Shown here: positions 32,464 through 40,257 of the stretch, piece by piece
How positions within the stretch are numbered: the stretch's first letter is position 1
Layout: each line of letters begins with the position of its first letter
Assembly: GCA_945861535.1 (NCBI GenBank)
Contig: CAMAUZ010000038.1
Location: 1 to 64,000 of the forward strand
Direction of reading: 5' to 3'
From: Akkermansia muciniphila
GTDB taxonomy: Bacteria > Verrucomicrobiota > Verrucomicrobiia > Limisphaerales > BJHT01
Length of the DNA stretch: 64,000 nt
Made by a program: the position numbers and the translations under genes
The notes under the pieces: generated by a model
Told to the model about the DNA's origin: nothing
Databases searched by the model: none
Seen by the model: only the letters and a program-made list of their open reading frames with translations

Positions 32464-34080
32464 TCACCGCTTTTCCGCGCGCCGCACCCCAACGCCCGCC
32501 CGCGCGGCCGTGTGCCGGTCGTTGTCCACCGTCACCACGCCGTTCACGAGCACCCAGCGGAAGCCGGTGGCGTAGTGATGCGGGGCTTTGAAGGTTGCCT
32601 CGTCGCGCACCGCCTCTGCCTTGAACACCGCCAGGTCCGCCCAAAAGCCCTCGCGCACCAGGCCACGGTCCGCGAGGCGGAAGGCCTCCGCGGGCAGCGC
32701 GGTCATGCGGCGCACGGCTTCCTCCACCGATAGCAACTTCAACTCGCGCACGTAGCGCCCGAGCACGCGGGCGTTGTTGCCGTAGCCGCGCGGATGTGGC
32801 ACGCCGTCTTGAAATTTCCGCACGCCGCTGTCCGACGCGAACATCGTGTTCGTGTGCCGCAGGAACGCCTGCAAGTCCGTCTCGCTCATCCCGAAAAACA
32901 CCGCCGTCGTTCGCCCATTCCGCTCCAGATCGAAGACCAGCTCGATTTGTTTCTCCACCGACGCGCTGCCCTTCCGCAGCTTTGCGGCCTCGGGGAGCGT
33001 CAGGCCGTTGATCCCCGGATCGTGCCGGCACGACGCGATGGTCACGTAGTCGTAGCCGTCGTGCCCGCCCCGCGCCAGCGAGTTGGTCATCTGCGCCACG
33101 ATCTTCGCGCGCTGCACGGGATCGTGGATGCGCGCCGCAAATTTCTCGCTCCCACCCTCGCGCGAACTGTCCGGCAGCAACTGGCTCACGCCTGTGCTCG
33201 ACGCCGTGTACACATACTGATCCTGCGTGACGCTCACCCCCTGCGCCCGCGCCCCGGCGAGCACCGCGAGCACCTTCTCCGTCTGCCCCCACTGCTTCTT
33301 CCCCGACAGCTTGATGTGCGAGACATGCGCCCGAATCTTCGCCTCGCGCCCGATCTGGATCAGCTCGTCGAGCGCCTCGTAAATCTTCTCCCCCTCGCTC
33401 CGCATGTGGCTCACGTAGATGCCATCGAACGGCGTCAACGCCTTCGCCACCGCCACGAGTTCCTCCGTCTTGGAAAAAGTTCCCGGCAGATAAATCAAGC
33501 CCGTCGAAAGCCCGAGCGCGCCCTCCTTCATTCCCTTCTCCACCGCCGCCTTCATGCGCGACAACTCGCCCGCAGTCGGTGGCCGCATGAACGAGCCCCC
33601 CATCGCCGCCGCGCGCACGTTGTTGTGTCCGATCAGCGTCGCCACATTCGCCGACGGCGGATTCGTCGCGAGCTGCTGGAACAACTCCCCGATCTCCAGC
33701 TTCGACGAACCGCAATTCCCGAGCACCAGCGTCGTCACGCCCATCCGCAGAAAATTCTCCGCCAGCGGCCGCTCCAACACATCCTCGCCGTGCGTGTGGA
33801 CATCGATGAAACCGGGCGCGACGACCAATCCCGTCGCCTCCAGCTCCGTCGTCCCGCGCCCCGCGAAATCCCCCACCGCCACGATGCGTCCCGCCTTCAC
33901 CGCCACGTCGCCGACGAACGCCGCCTTGCCCGTCCCGTTCACGACCTGCCCGCGCCGCAACACGAGATCGAACTCGGCGCCTGAGGCTGTGCCTACGACC
34001 AACGCGAACAGCAGCGCGCTTAGCCAGTCACACGACGCGAGAAAAAATCCCGGTGTCTTCCTTTCGTTGATGCTCTTCAT
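32464..34080 (-). CDS. Secreted N-acyl-D-amino-acid deacylase (D-aminoacylase) family amidohydrolase
   Basis: A 538-residue metal-dependent amidohydrolase. After a probable signal region (LSALLFALVVGTASG) it shows the family front FDLVLRRGQVVNGTG, the metal site PGFIDVHTHGEDV (HxH) and the later SHMRSEG, HVSHIKLSG and MFASDSGV (metal Asp) blocks. It ends with GFWADLAVFKAE and WVLVNGVVTVDN, as expected. D-aminoacylases remove acyl groups from N-acyl-D-amino acids. With a signal peptide it probably acts outside the cytoplasm, perhaps on cell-wall-derived or peptide material. The start at 34080 avoids 112 residues of repeat-derived translation. Confidence 0.9.
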   Translation of the reverse strand: MKSINERKTPGFFLASCDWLSALLFALVVGTASGAEFDLVLRRGQVVNGTGKAAFVGDVAVKAGRIVAVGDFAGRGTTELEATGLVVAPGFIDVHTHGEDVLERPLAENFLRMGVTTLVLGNCGSSKLEIGELFQQLATNPPSANVATLIGHNNVRAAAMGGSFMRPPTAGELSRMKAAVEKGMKEGALGLSTGLIYLPGTFSKTEELVAVAKALTPFDGIYVSHMRSEGEKIYEALDELIQIGREAKIRAHVSHIKLSGKKQWGQTEKVLAVLAGARAQGVSVTQDQYVYTASSTGVSQLLPDSSREGGSEKFAARIHDPVQRAKIVAQMTNSLARGGHDGYDYVTIASCRHDPGINGLTLPEAAKLRKGSASVEKQIELVFDLERNGRTTAVFFGMSETDLQAFLRHTNTMFASDSGVRKFQDGVPHPRGYGNNARVLGRYVRELKLLSVEEAVRRMTALPAEAFRLADRGLVREGFWADLAVFKAEAVRDEATFKAPHHYATGFRWVLVNGVVTVDNDRHTAARAGVGVRRAEKR

Positions 34081-34882
34081 GGTGCTGTCGCTCGGCTTCC
34101 GTCGTCGCTCCGCTTCTTGCTGTGTCGTGAAAATGCCAGCGTCCGGCCAACAACCACCGGATGGCCCACACACTGGGCGCGGCCATCGCTTCCCGGTCCC
34201 GCAGGGACACCGGAGGAGATTAGCCGGGGGCAAGGCCGCGCCAGCGGACGCAGCCCCCGGTTGACACGCTGAACCCGCCATGCCCCAGCGGGGCATCGAA
34301 GAAACTCCCCGGGGCGCGACGAGCCTGAAGTCCGGGCAAATATCCGCCGCTCCCGACGCGCTCGTCTCCACGACGCAGACCGGCGCTCCGCCGCCGGTCG
34401 CGGAGTTCGTTGCCATTTTCTCCGATGCCCCGCTGGGGCAGGGGACATTTTCCCTACGTTTCCGGGGGCGGCGTCCGCTGGCGCGGCCTTGCCCCCGGCT
34501 AATCTCCTTTGGCGTCCCTCCGGGACGGGAACCAAGCGATCACGCACAGACCCAGGGAAAACGCCGGAGAGGAAATGGCGTTTCCACTTCGTTCGGTTGC
34601 GGCTCCGCCGAGCTGTCCCGCGATTCTGCGGAATCCTCGCGCGCCGCGAGGATTTTTCCCGGAGCGCGGCTGTGTGCGCGGAGCACCAGCCGCAGCAGGT
34701 TGGCCGCTGGGGACGCTTCGGATTCGAACGAGCGCCTGCGGGGATTCGGGGCCGCTGCGGCTGGTCCTCGGCGGACACAGCCGCGCTCCTTCGGTTGCGG
34801 CTCCGCCGCCCTGTGCCCATCGCGCCTCTGTGGTCAACTTTTCGTCCCCTCCAAAAAATTCGCGCACACATCACGGTGGTCC
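34081..34882. repeat. Eight hundred bases of stacked intergenic repeats
   Basis: No gene is supported. Positions 34195-34530 hold the family with CGGAGGAGATTAGCCGGGGG, CCCCAGCGGGGCATCGAAGA and their complements (also at 45755-46147 and 52050-52445). Positions 34650-34815 hold the GGAGCGCGGCTGTGTGCGCG / ACACAGCCGCGCTCC palindrome (see 24562-25112). Frames that run through here read only repeat sequence. Confidence 0.7.
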
Positions 34883-36166
34883 TCAGTAGTGACAATGCCG
34901 GTCCAGAAAATCCGCGAGATGTAGCACCTCGACATCCTTCACGCCCGCTTCGCGCAGGCCCGCCTGCATTTGCAAGATGCACCCCGGATTCGTCGTCACC
35001 ACCGTCTTCGCGCCGGTCTGCAGAATGTTCGCCGTCTTGCGTGCGCCGAGCCGCCCCGCCATCTCCGGCTCGGTCAGATTGTAACTCCCCGCGCTCCCGC
35101 AGCAGATTTCCGACTCGGGCAATTCCACGAAGCGGCTCCCCGCCACCGCCTTCACGAGCGCCCGCGGCTGCTGCGTGATCTTCTGCGGATGCGCCAGATG
35201 GCACGCATCATGGAACGTCACCGGCGACGCGAACTGCGTCGGCGCGAGATGCGCCGCAAAGCCGCTCGTCGCCAGCCATTCGCTCAGGTCCCGCACCTTG
35301 GCGCTGAACTGCTGCGCGCGCGCCGCCCACAGCGGATCGCCCGCCAGCAAATGCCCGTATTCCTTGAGCGTCGAGCCGCACCCCGCCGCGTTGATGATGA
35401 TCGCTTCCACGTCGCGCTCCTCGAACACCGCGATGTTTTTCCGCGCCGACTCGCGCGCCTCTGCGAGATTTCCGCCGTGCGCATACAACGCCCCGCAGCA
35501 GCCCTGGTCTGGCGGCGTCACCACGTCGTAGCCCGCGCGATTCAGCAACCGCACCGTCGCCAGATGCGTCGGGCCGAACATCACGTTCATCACGCAGCCG
35601 CGCACGAACGCCACCGCGCCGCGCCGCGTCCCGCCCGTCGCCGACGAAACCTCCGGCCATTGCGCCGAGGAAAATTTCTCCGGCACCAACGCCAGCGAAT
35701 CGCGCGCGAACTTCGGCAAATATTTCGCCAGCCCCGTCGCCTGCGCGAACCGCGCGGGCAGCAGCGCCAGTTCCATCCGCTCGGCGAACGGAAAAATCTG
35801 TTCGATGGCCCCCTGCCGCAGGAGGCGCTGGGCCAACGGACGCTGGTAGTGGCTCTCGATGTGATCGCGCGTGGCTTCGAGGAGGTTGCCGTATTTCACC
35901 CCGCTCGGGCACGCCGTCTCGCACGCGCGACAGCCGAGGCAGAGGTCAATGTGATGCACCGCCGTCTCCGCGAGCGGCATCCGGCCGTCCTGAATCGCGC
36001 GCATCAGGTAGATGCGCCCGCGCGGCGAATCGTTCTCGTTCCCTGTTTCGAGATACGTCGGGCACGACGACAGGCACAGCCCGCAATGAATGCACGCGAG
36101 TGATTCCTTGGAATCCAGAAACGGCGCGGGGCCGGGCGCTGCGGAGGTGCGGGCGGGTGGGTTCAC
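34883..36166 (-). CDS. glcF: Glycolate oxidase iron-sulfur subunit
   Basis: A 427-residue electron-transfer subunit of glycolate dehydrogenase. Two 4Fe-4S cluster motifs lie near the N-terminus (CIHCGLCLSSCP and CLGCRACETACP), followed by two CCG-type cysteine-rich domains (QGCCGALYAHGG and EICCGSAGSYN). The start is taken as GTG at 36166, overlapping the glcE stop in a GTGA junction, which indicates translational coupling; the longer ATG frame would run deep into glcE. With glcD and glcE it oxidises glycolate to glyoxylate and passes electrons to the quinone pool at the membrane. Confidence 0.93.
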   Translation of the reverse strand: MNPPARTSAAPGPAPFLDSKESLACIHCGLCLSSCPTYLETGNENDSPRGRIYLMRAIQDGRMPLAETAVHHIDLCLGCRACETACPSGVKYGNLLEATRDHIESHYQRPLAQRLLRQGAIEQIFPFAERMELALLPARFAQATGLAKYLPKFARDSLALVPEKFSSAQWPEVSSATGGTRRGAVAFVRGCVMNVMFGPTHLATVRLLNRAGYDVVTPPDQGCCGALYAHGGNLAEARESARKNIAVFEERDVEAIIINAAGCGSTLKEYGHLLAGDPLWAARAQQFSAKVRDLSEWLATSGFAAHLAPTQFASPVTFHDACHLAHPQKITQQPRALVKAVAGSRFVELPESEICCGSAGSYNLTEPEMAGRLGARKTANILQTGAKTVVTTNPGCILQMQAGLREAGVKDVEVLHLADFLDRHCHY

Positions 36167-37128
36167 AGCAAATCGGGGAAGATGTGGTGCGGATCGAATT
36201 CGTTCTTCAGCCGTCGCGCGAGAGCGAGCGGCAGCGCCGTGTGGGGAACCTCGGGACCGTCGCGAAAGCACAGCAGCCCGTTGCCCGCGCGCGCCACAAA
36301 CGGCACGCCCGCCAGCGTCGCAACGCCCGCCGCGAGCTTCGAGGGCAGCAGCGACCAGCGCTTCGCCGGCGCGGCGTGGAGCGGCCAGAAGCGCCGCTCG
36401 TGTTCAAGACTCGACGGCTCCGCGATGCCGAGTTCAGCGGCGCGCGCCAGTTGCGCCACGACATCCTCGCGCGCGCCCGCGAAGCCGAGCGCGAGCGCGA
36501 GCTGCTTGCCCGCGCGCAGGCCCGCGTCGGCGTGGGCCGACAGATCGAGGTTGTGGGCGTCGAGCACCACGGGCGTAAGACCAGCCTTGATCACCGCCTG
36601 CGCGCGCGCCGCGAGCTCGTCGGGCGTATCCACGGCGCATTGCACGAAGGCCTCCGTCTCGGGCAGCGGCGAGAGCTTGAACGTCGCCTCGGTGATCACC
36701 CCGAGCGTGCCGCGGCTGCCGACGAAAAGTTTGCACAGATCGTAGCCCGCCACGTTTTTCACCACCTTGCCGCCGCCGCGAATCACGCGTCCATCCGCGA
36801 GCACCACCTGGATGCCGATGAGCGTCTCGCGAATCGTCCCGCAGCCAAACCGCCGCGGCCCGCTGAGATTTTCCGCGAGGATTTCGCCGATGGTGGTCTG
36901 CTCGGGATTCGGCGGATCAATCGGCAGCCACTGCCCACGCCGCTCCAGCACCGCCTGCAACAGCGCCAGCGACACGCCCGCCTGCACCGTCGCCGTCATG
37001 TCCTCCGCCGTGTGCTCGACCACGGCGTTGAAGGCGCGCAAGTCCACGGACGCGACCGAGGTGTGCGTGGCGTACGCCTCCATCAGGAGCGTGCTCAAAT
37101 CGGCTACGGTGTTGGGGGCGAGGTTCAT
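36163..37128 (-). CDS. glcE: Glycolate oxidase FAD-binding subunit
   Basis: A 321-residue FAD-binding subunit of the PCMH type, shorter than GlcD. The start MNLAPNTVADLSTLL follows the intergenic repeat; the frame extending to 37581 enters glcD and was rejected. Conserved segments are LPIDPPNPEQTTIGEIL (FAD pyrophosphate region), GCGTIRETLIGIQVVLADGR and VVKNVAGYDLCKLFVGSRGTLG. It is the middle gene of glcD-glcE-glcF and overlaps glcF by four bases. Confidence 0.92.
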   Translation of the reverse strand: MNLAPNTVADLSTLLMEAYATHTSVASVDLRAFNAVVEHTAEDMTATVQAGVSLALLQAVLERRGQWLPIDPPNPEQTTIGEILAENLSGPRRFGCGTIRETLIGIQVVLADGRVIRGGGKVVKNVAGYDLCKLFVGSRGTLGVITEATFKLSPLPETEAFVQCAVDTPDELAARAQAVIKAGLTPVVLDAHNLDLSAHADAGLRAGKQLALALGFAGAREDVVAQLARAAELGIAEPSSLEHERRFWPLHAAPAKRWSLLPSKLAAGVATLAGVPFVARAGNGLLCFRDGPEVPHTALPLALARRLKNEFDPHHIFPDLL

Positions 37129-37182
37129 AGGGTCAGGGGCGGGCGAATGGGGGCCGCGGAATCGCGGCGCGCCGCCGTAGTT

Positions 37183-37303
37183 ATGGAGTGCGGTGGCAAG
37201 CGCAGCGCGACACCGCTTTCGGACATCGGCGAGCAGGCGGATGCTCGCGCTTCCGAAAGCGCCGTCGCCGCTGCGCTTTGCCGGCGCACTCCATATAACC
37301 GCG
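37183..37303. repeat. Palindromic repeat between glcD and glcE
   Basis: TATGGAGTGCGGTGGCAAGC with GCAGCGCGACACCGCTTTCG is mirrored by CGAAAGCGCCGTCGCCGCTG and GCCGGCGCACTCCATATAA. The element fills the 178-base gap within the operon. It would form a large hairpin in the glc transcript and could affect the ratio of GlcD to GlcE and GlcF. Confidence 0.75.
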
Positions 37304-37306
37304 GTC

Positions 37307-38758
37307 TCATGCGGCGATTTGTTTCTTCGGCGCAAAATCCGCGCAGCGCTTCGAGCCGGGGAACATCTTGTGCGGATTGCACCGGCCCTCTGGATCAAAC
37401 ACGCGCCGCAGCATCCGCATCGCGTCGAGTGACTCGGCGGAGAACTGCTTCGCCATGAAATCAATCTTCTCGACCCCGATGCCGTGCTCGCCCGTCGCGC
37501 TGCCGCCGAACTCGATGCACTTATCGAGAATGTCGTTGCCCGCCTGCACCGCGCGGCGTACCTGCTCGGCATCGCGTTCATCGTAGAGGATCAGCGGGTG
37601 AATATTTCCATCACCCGCATGGAAAACGTTCGGAATGCGCAGGCCATATTTCTCACTCGTCTCGCGGATAAACGCCATGATCGCGGGCAGCTTTGAGCGC
37701 GGGACCACGCCGTCCTGGGTGAGGAAATTCGGACTCAGCCGCCCGATCGCGCCGAACGCCCGCTTGCGGCTCTTCCACAAATCCACGCGCTCCTGCTCGC
37801 TCGTCGCCAGCCGCACGTCGCGCGCACGATTGGTCCGGCAGATTTCCATCACGCGCGCCGCCTGCCGCTCCAGCCCCGGCGCCGGGCCGTCCAGTTCCAC
37901 GATCAACACCGCGCCCGCATCCAGCGGAAAACCGAAGTGATACGCCGCCTCGACCGCCTGCGTGATGAGCTGGTCCATCATCTCCATCGCGCCCGGCACG
38001 ATGCCCGCGCTGATGATGTCGCTCACGGCCTGGCTCGCGTCCTCCACGCTCTCGAAAATGCCAAGCATCGTCTTGAACGCCTGCGGCGCGCGGATCAGCC
38101 GCACCAGCACACGCGTCACAATGCCGAACATCCCCTCGCTGCCGATCACCACGCCGCGCAGGTCGTAGCCCTCGACATCCTCGCCGCCGTCCGGCCGCGT
38201 GCCGAGCCACACGATCTCGCCGTCGGGCAGCACCACTTCCACGCCGAGGACGTGATTGGTCGTGACGCCATATTTCAGCGTGTGCGGGCCGCCAGAGTTC
38301 ATCCCCACATTCCCGCCGATGGTGCAGGCGGACTGGCTCGAAGGATCGGGCGCGTAGAGCAGCCCGCGCGCTTTCACGGCATTCGTCACCCACGCGTTCA
38401 CGCAGCCCGCTTCGAGCAGCGCACGACGGTTGGCGTAATCAATGTCAAGAATGCGGTTCATTCGCGTGAGCGCGATCATCACGCCGCCGGTCACCGCGAG
38501 GACGCTGCCGCTGAGGCTGGTGCCCGCGCCACGCGGGATGATCGGGAGCTGCGCCTCCGCGCACAGCTTCACCACGGTGGCGACTTCCGCGGTGGTTTTG
38601 GGAAGCGCGACGACACCCGGCAACTGCTTCTCCAGCGTGTAGGCGTCGCACTCGTACACGAGCAATTCATCGGCTCCGGCGATGACGCCGGCGGGACCGA
38701 GCAATCTGCGCAGCCGCTCCACAAAGGCGCGTTCAACAGGTTTGGGGCGGTCAAGCAT
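37307..38758 (-). CDS. glcD: Glycolate oxidase catalytic FAD subunit
   Basis: A 483-residue FAD-linked oxidase of the D-lactate/glycolate type. The FAD-binding front includes TTAEVATVVKLC, IIPRGAGTSLSGSV and TIGGNVGMNSGGPHTLKYG. The C-terminal oxidase half contains NVFHAGDGNIHPLILYD, with the His residues expected at the active site, and GEHGIGVEKIDFM. The length and order (glcD first) agree with a complete glcDEF set. The gene is divergent from the caspase gene, with a promoter region of only about 125 bases shared between them. Confidence 0.94.
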   Translation of the reverse strand: MLDRPKPVERAFVERLRRLLGPAGVIAGADELLVYECDAYTLEKQLPGVVALPKTTAEVATVVKLCAEAQLPIIPRGAGTSLSGSVLAVTGGVMIALTRMNRILDIDYANRRALLEAGCVNAWVTNAVKARGLLYAPDPSSQSACTIGGNVGMNSGGPHTLKYGVTTNHVLGVEVVLPDGEIVWLGTRPDGGEDVEGYDLRGVVIGSEGMFGIVTRVLVRLIRAPQAFKTMLGIFESVEDASQAVSDIISAGIVPGAMEMMDQLITQAVEAAYHFGFPLDAGAVLIVELDGPAPGLERQAARVMEICRTNRARDVRLATSEQERVDLWKSRKRAFGAIGRLSPNFLTQDGVVPRSKLPAIMAFIRETSEKYGLRIPNVFHAGDGNIHPLILYDERDAEQVRRAVQAGNDILDKCIEFGGSATGEHGIGVEKIDFMAKQFSAESLDAMRMLRRVFDPEGRCNPHKMFPGSKRCADFAPKKQIAA

Positions 38759-38885
38759 TGGCGGAAATTAGAGAGCGCACGGGGGAGTGTCGAGCAGGAG
38801 CGGGGGCGGCGCGCGTGCGGGGACGCGGGGCGGTGGTGTCCCTTTTTTGCTTTTCTTCCCCAGTCCCGTCGGCAACGTCCGCCCC

Positions 38886-39707
38886 ATGCACATTTGGAAA
38901 CTGCTCCCCATCCTCCTCGGCCTGTCAGTCGTCACCAGCGCGTTGGCCGCTCCCAACCTCAAGACCGTGGGGATCTATGTCGGCAACAATAGTTTCCCCG
39001 GCCTGCGAACCAACGATCTGCGCGGGTGCATCAATGACGCCAACCGATACGCCGACGCGTTTCAGAAGGTGCTCGGCAATGTCGAGGGACGCCTGCTGAT
39101 CAATAGTTCGGTGGAGCAGTTCAAGCAGGTGTTCCAGCAGGCGGTGGTCCGCTGCCGCAGCGGTGAAATTGGTCGCCTCATCCTGACCATCTCCAGCCAC
39201 GGCACGTCCTGGCCCTCGGCGGACGGGAGATCGGCCACGCAGGCGATTATCTTCTCGGATGTCAATGAAAGCATGACGGTCGGGTTGCTCGCTGACTCCA
39301 CGTTTCGCGGCATGCTCGATCAGATCCCCGCCACTGTGGGGGTCGAACTGCTCTTGGACACCTGCTATTCAGGCGGCGTCACCCGGGATGTGATGGGGTC
39401 ACGGACCGCGCTCCAGTGGAATCCACGCTATGTTCCCCACCCGCGTTTCCGACCGGGTCTGCAAACTCTCAAACCGCGTGCTCTCCGCAGCCTTGAGGTC
39501 GAACACATGGCCCAGTGGGCGGCCTGTTCCGAGAGTCAGACTTCGGCGGATGCTTTCCTCGGGGGCGACTGGCACGGCGCGTTTACTTATGTCTGGGTGC
39601 GCAACTTTCTACTCCGTCGCGACCAGCCGCGAAGCGCGTTGCTCCAGGCGGTGCAGAATGAACTGGCCCCGGGTTATCGCCAAAATCCGCAATTGTTGAC
39701 CGAATGA
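38886..39707 (+). CDS. Secreted caspase-like (peptidase C14) protein
   Basis: A 273-residue exported cysteine peptidase of the metacaspase/caspase fold. The signal peptide is MHIWKLLPILLGLSVVTSAL. The catalytic His is H105 (LTISSHGTSW) and the catalytic Cys C160 (LLLDTCYSGG), the standard p20 order, with an expected GCINDANRYADAF front. It is nearly all p20 domain with a short C-terminal part (FTYVWVRNFLL). The gene end overlaps the next start as ATGA. Bacterial caspase-like proteins cleave after basic or acidic residues and are linked to cell death, defence or protein processing; here the export signal points to the periplasm. Confidence 0.9.
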   Translation: MHIWKLLPILLGLSVVTSALAAPNLKTVGIYVGNNSFPGLRTNDLRGCINDANRYADAFQKVLGNVEGRLLINSSVEQFKQVFQQAVVRCRSGEIGRLILTISSHGTSWPSADGRSATQAIIFSDVNESMTVGLLADSTFRGMLDQIPATVGVELLLDTCYSGGVTRDVMGSRTALQWNPRYVPHPRFRPGLQTLKPRALRSLEVEHMAQWAACSESQTSADAFLGGDWHGAFTYVWVRNFLLRRDQPRSALLQAVQNELAPGYRQNPQLLTE

Positions 39708-39874
39708 AAAAATTCCTTTCGCTCGCCGCACTCCTGGCCCTGCTGGTGGGATGCAAAAGTTCGTCGCCGCCGCCTTATCCGCCGGCGCCTAATCCGCCCC
39801 CGCCGCAGCCCACCAATTCCCTGCCTGCCACTCCGTTGCGTAACCTTCCGGTCGGTCAGTTTGGTGGCCGGTGA
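39704..39874 (+). CDS. Tiny Pro-rich lipoprotein coupled to the caspase gene
   Basis: A gene of 56 codons plus stop whose ATG overlaps the caspase stop (ATGA). The product starts MKKFLSLAALLALLVGCKSS, a type II signal peptide with lipobox LVGC, so it should be a lipoprotein of about 40 mature residues. The remainder is PPYPPAPNPPPPQPTN and a GQFGGR end. The overlap and the perfect lipobox make it a real gene. It could anchor or chaperone the caspase-like protein, but no family is recognised. Confidence 0.85.
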   Translation: MKKFLSLAALLALLVGCKSSSPPPYPPAPNPPPPQPTNSLPATPLRNLPVGQFGGR

Positions 39875-39895
39875 TCGGGGCCGCCGCCGCCCGCC

Positions 39896-40190
39896 GCCCC
39901 CCGGAGCGCGGCTGTGTCGCAGCGACCAGCCGCAGCACGACCCCACCTTGCTGGGCCGTGAATTTTCCCTTGGGCGTCCTTCCCGGCGCAGCCGCTGCGG
40001 CTGATCCTGCTCGGCGCGGGACACAGCCGCGCCCCGCCCGTTCGCGCCGCCCCGGAGCGCGGCTGTGTCGCAGCGACCAGCCGCAACACGGCCTCACCTT
40101 GCGAGGCCGTGAATTTTCCCTTGGGCGTCCTTCCCTGAGCAGCCGGTGCGGCTGATCCCGCTCGGCGCGGGACACAGTCGCGCTCCGTTG
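39896..40190. repeat. Tandem 'GGAGCGCGGCTGTGTCGC' palindromes
   Basis: Two near-identical units (CCGGAGCGCGGCTGTGTCGC, AGCGACCAGCCGCA, CCGTGAATTTTCCCTTGGGC) lie at 39896-40035 and 40053-40190, each ending in GGACACAG(C/T)CGCG. This fills the gap before the DUF1549/1553 gene. The family recurs at 24652, 34650, 52530 and 61865. Confidence 0.75.
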
Positions 40191-40257
40191 GCGCACAATC
40201 CGGGCTGGCGTGGGCGCGGCGGCGACCGCATCGTTACCCCCGAGCCGCATTGACCCG

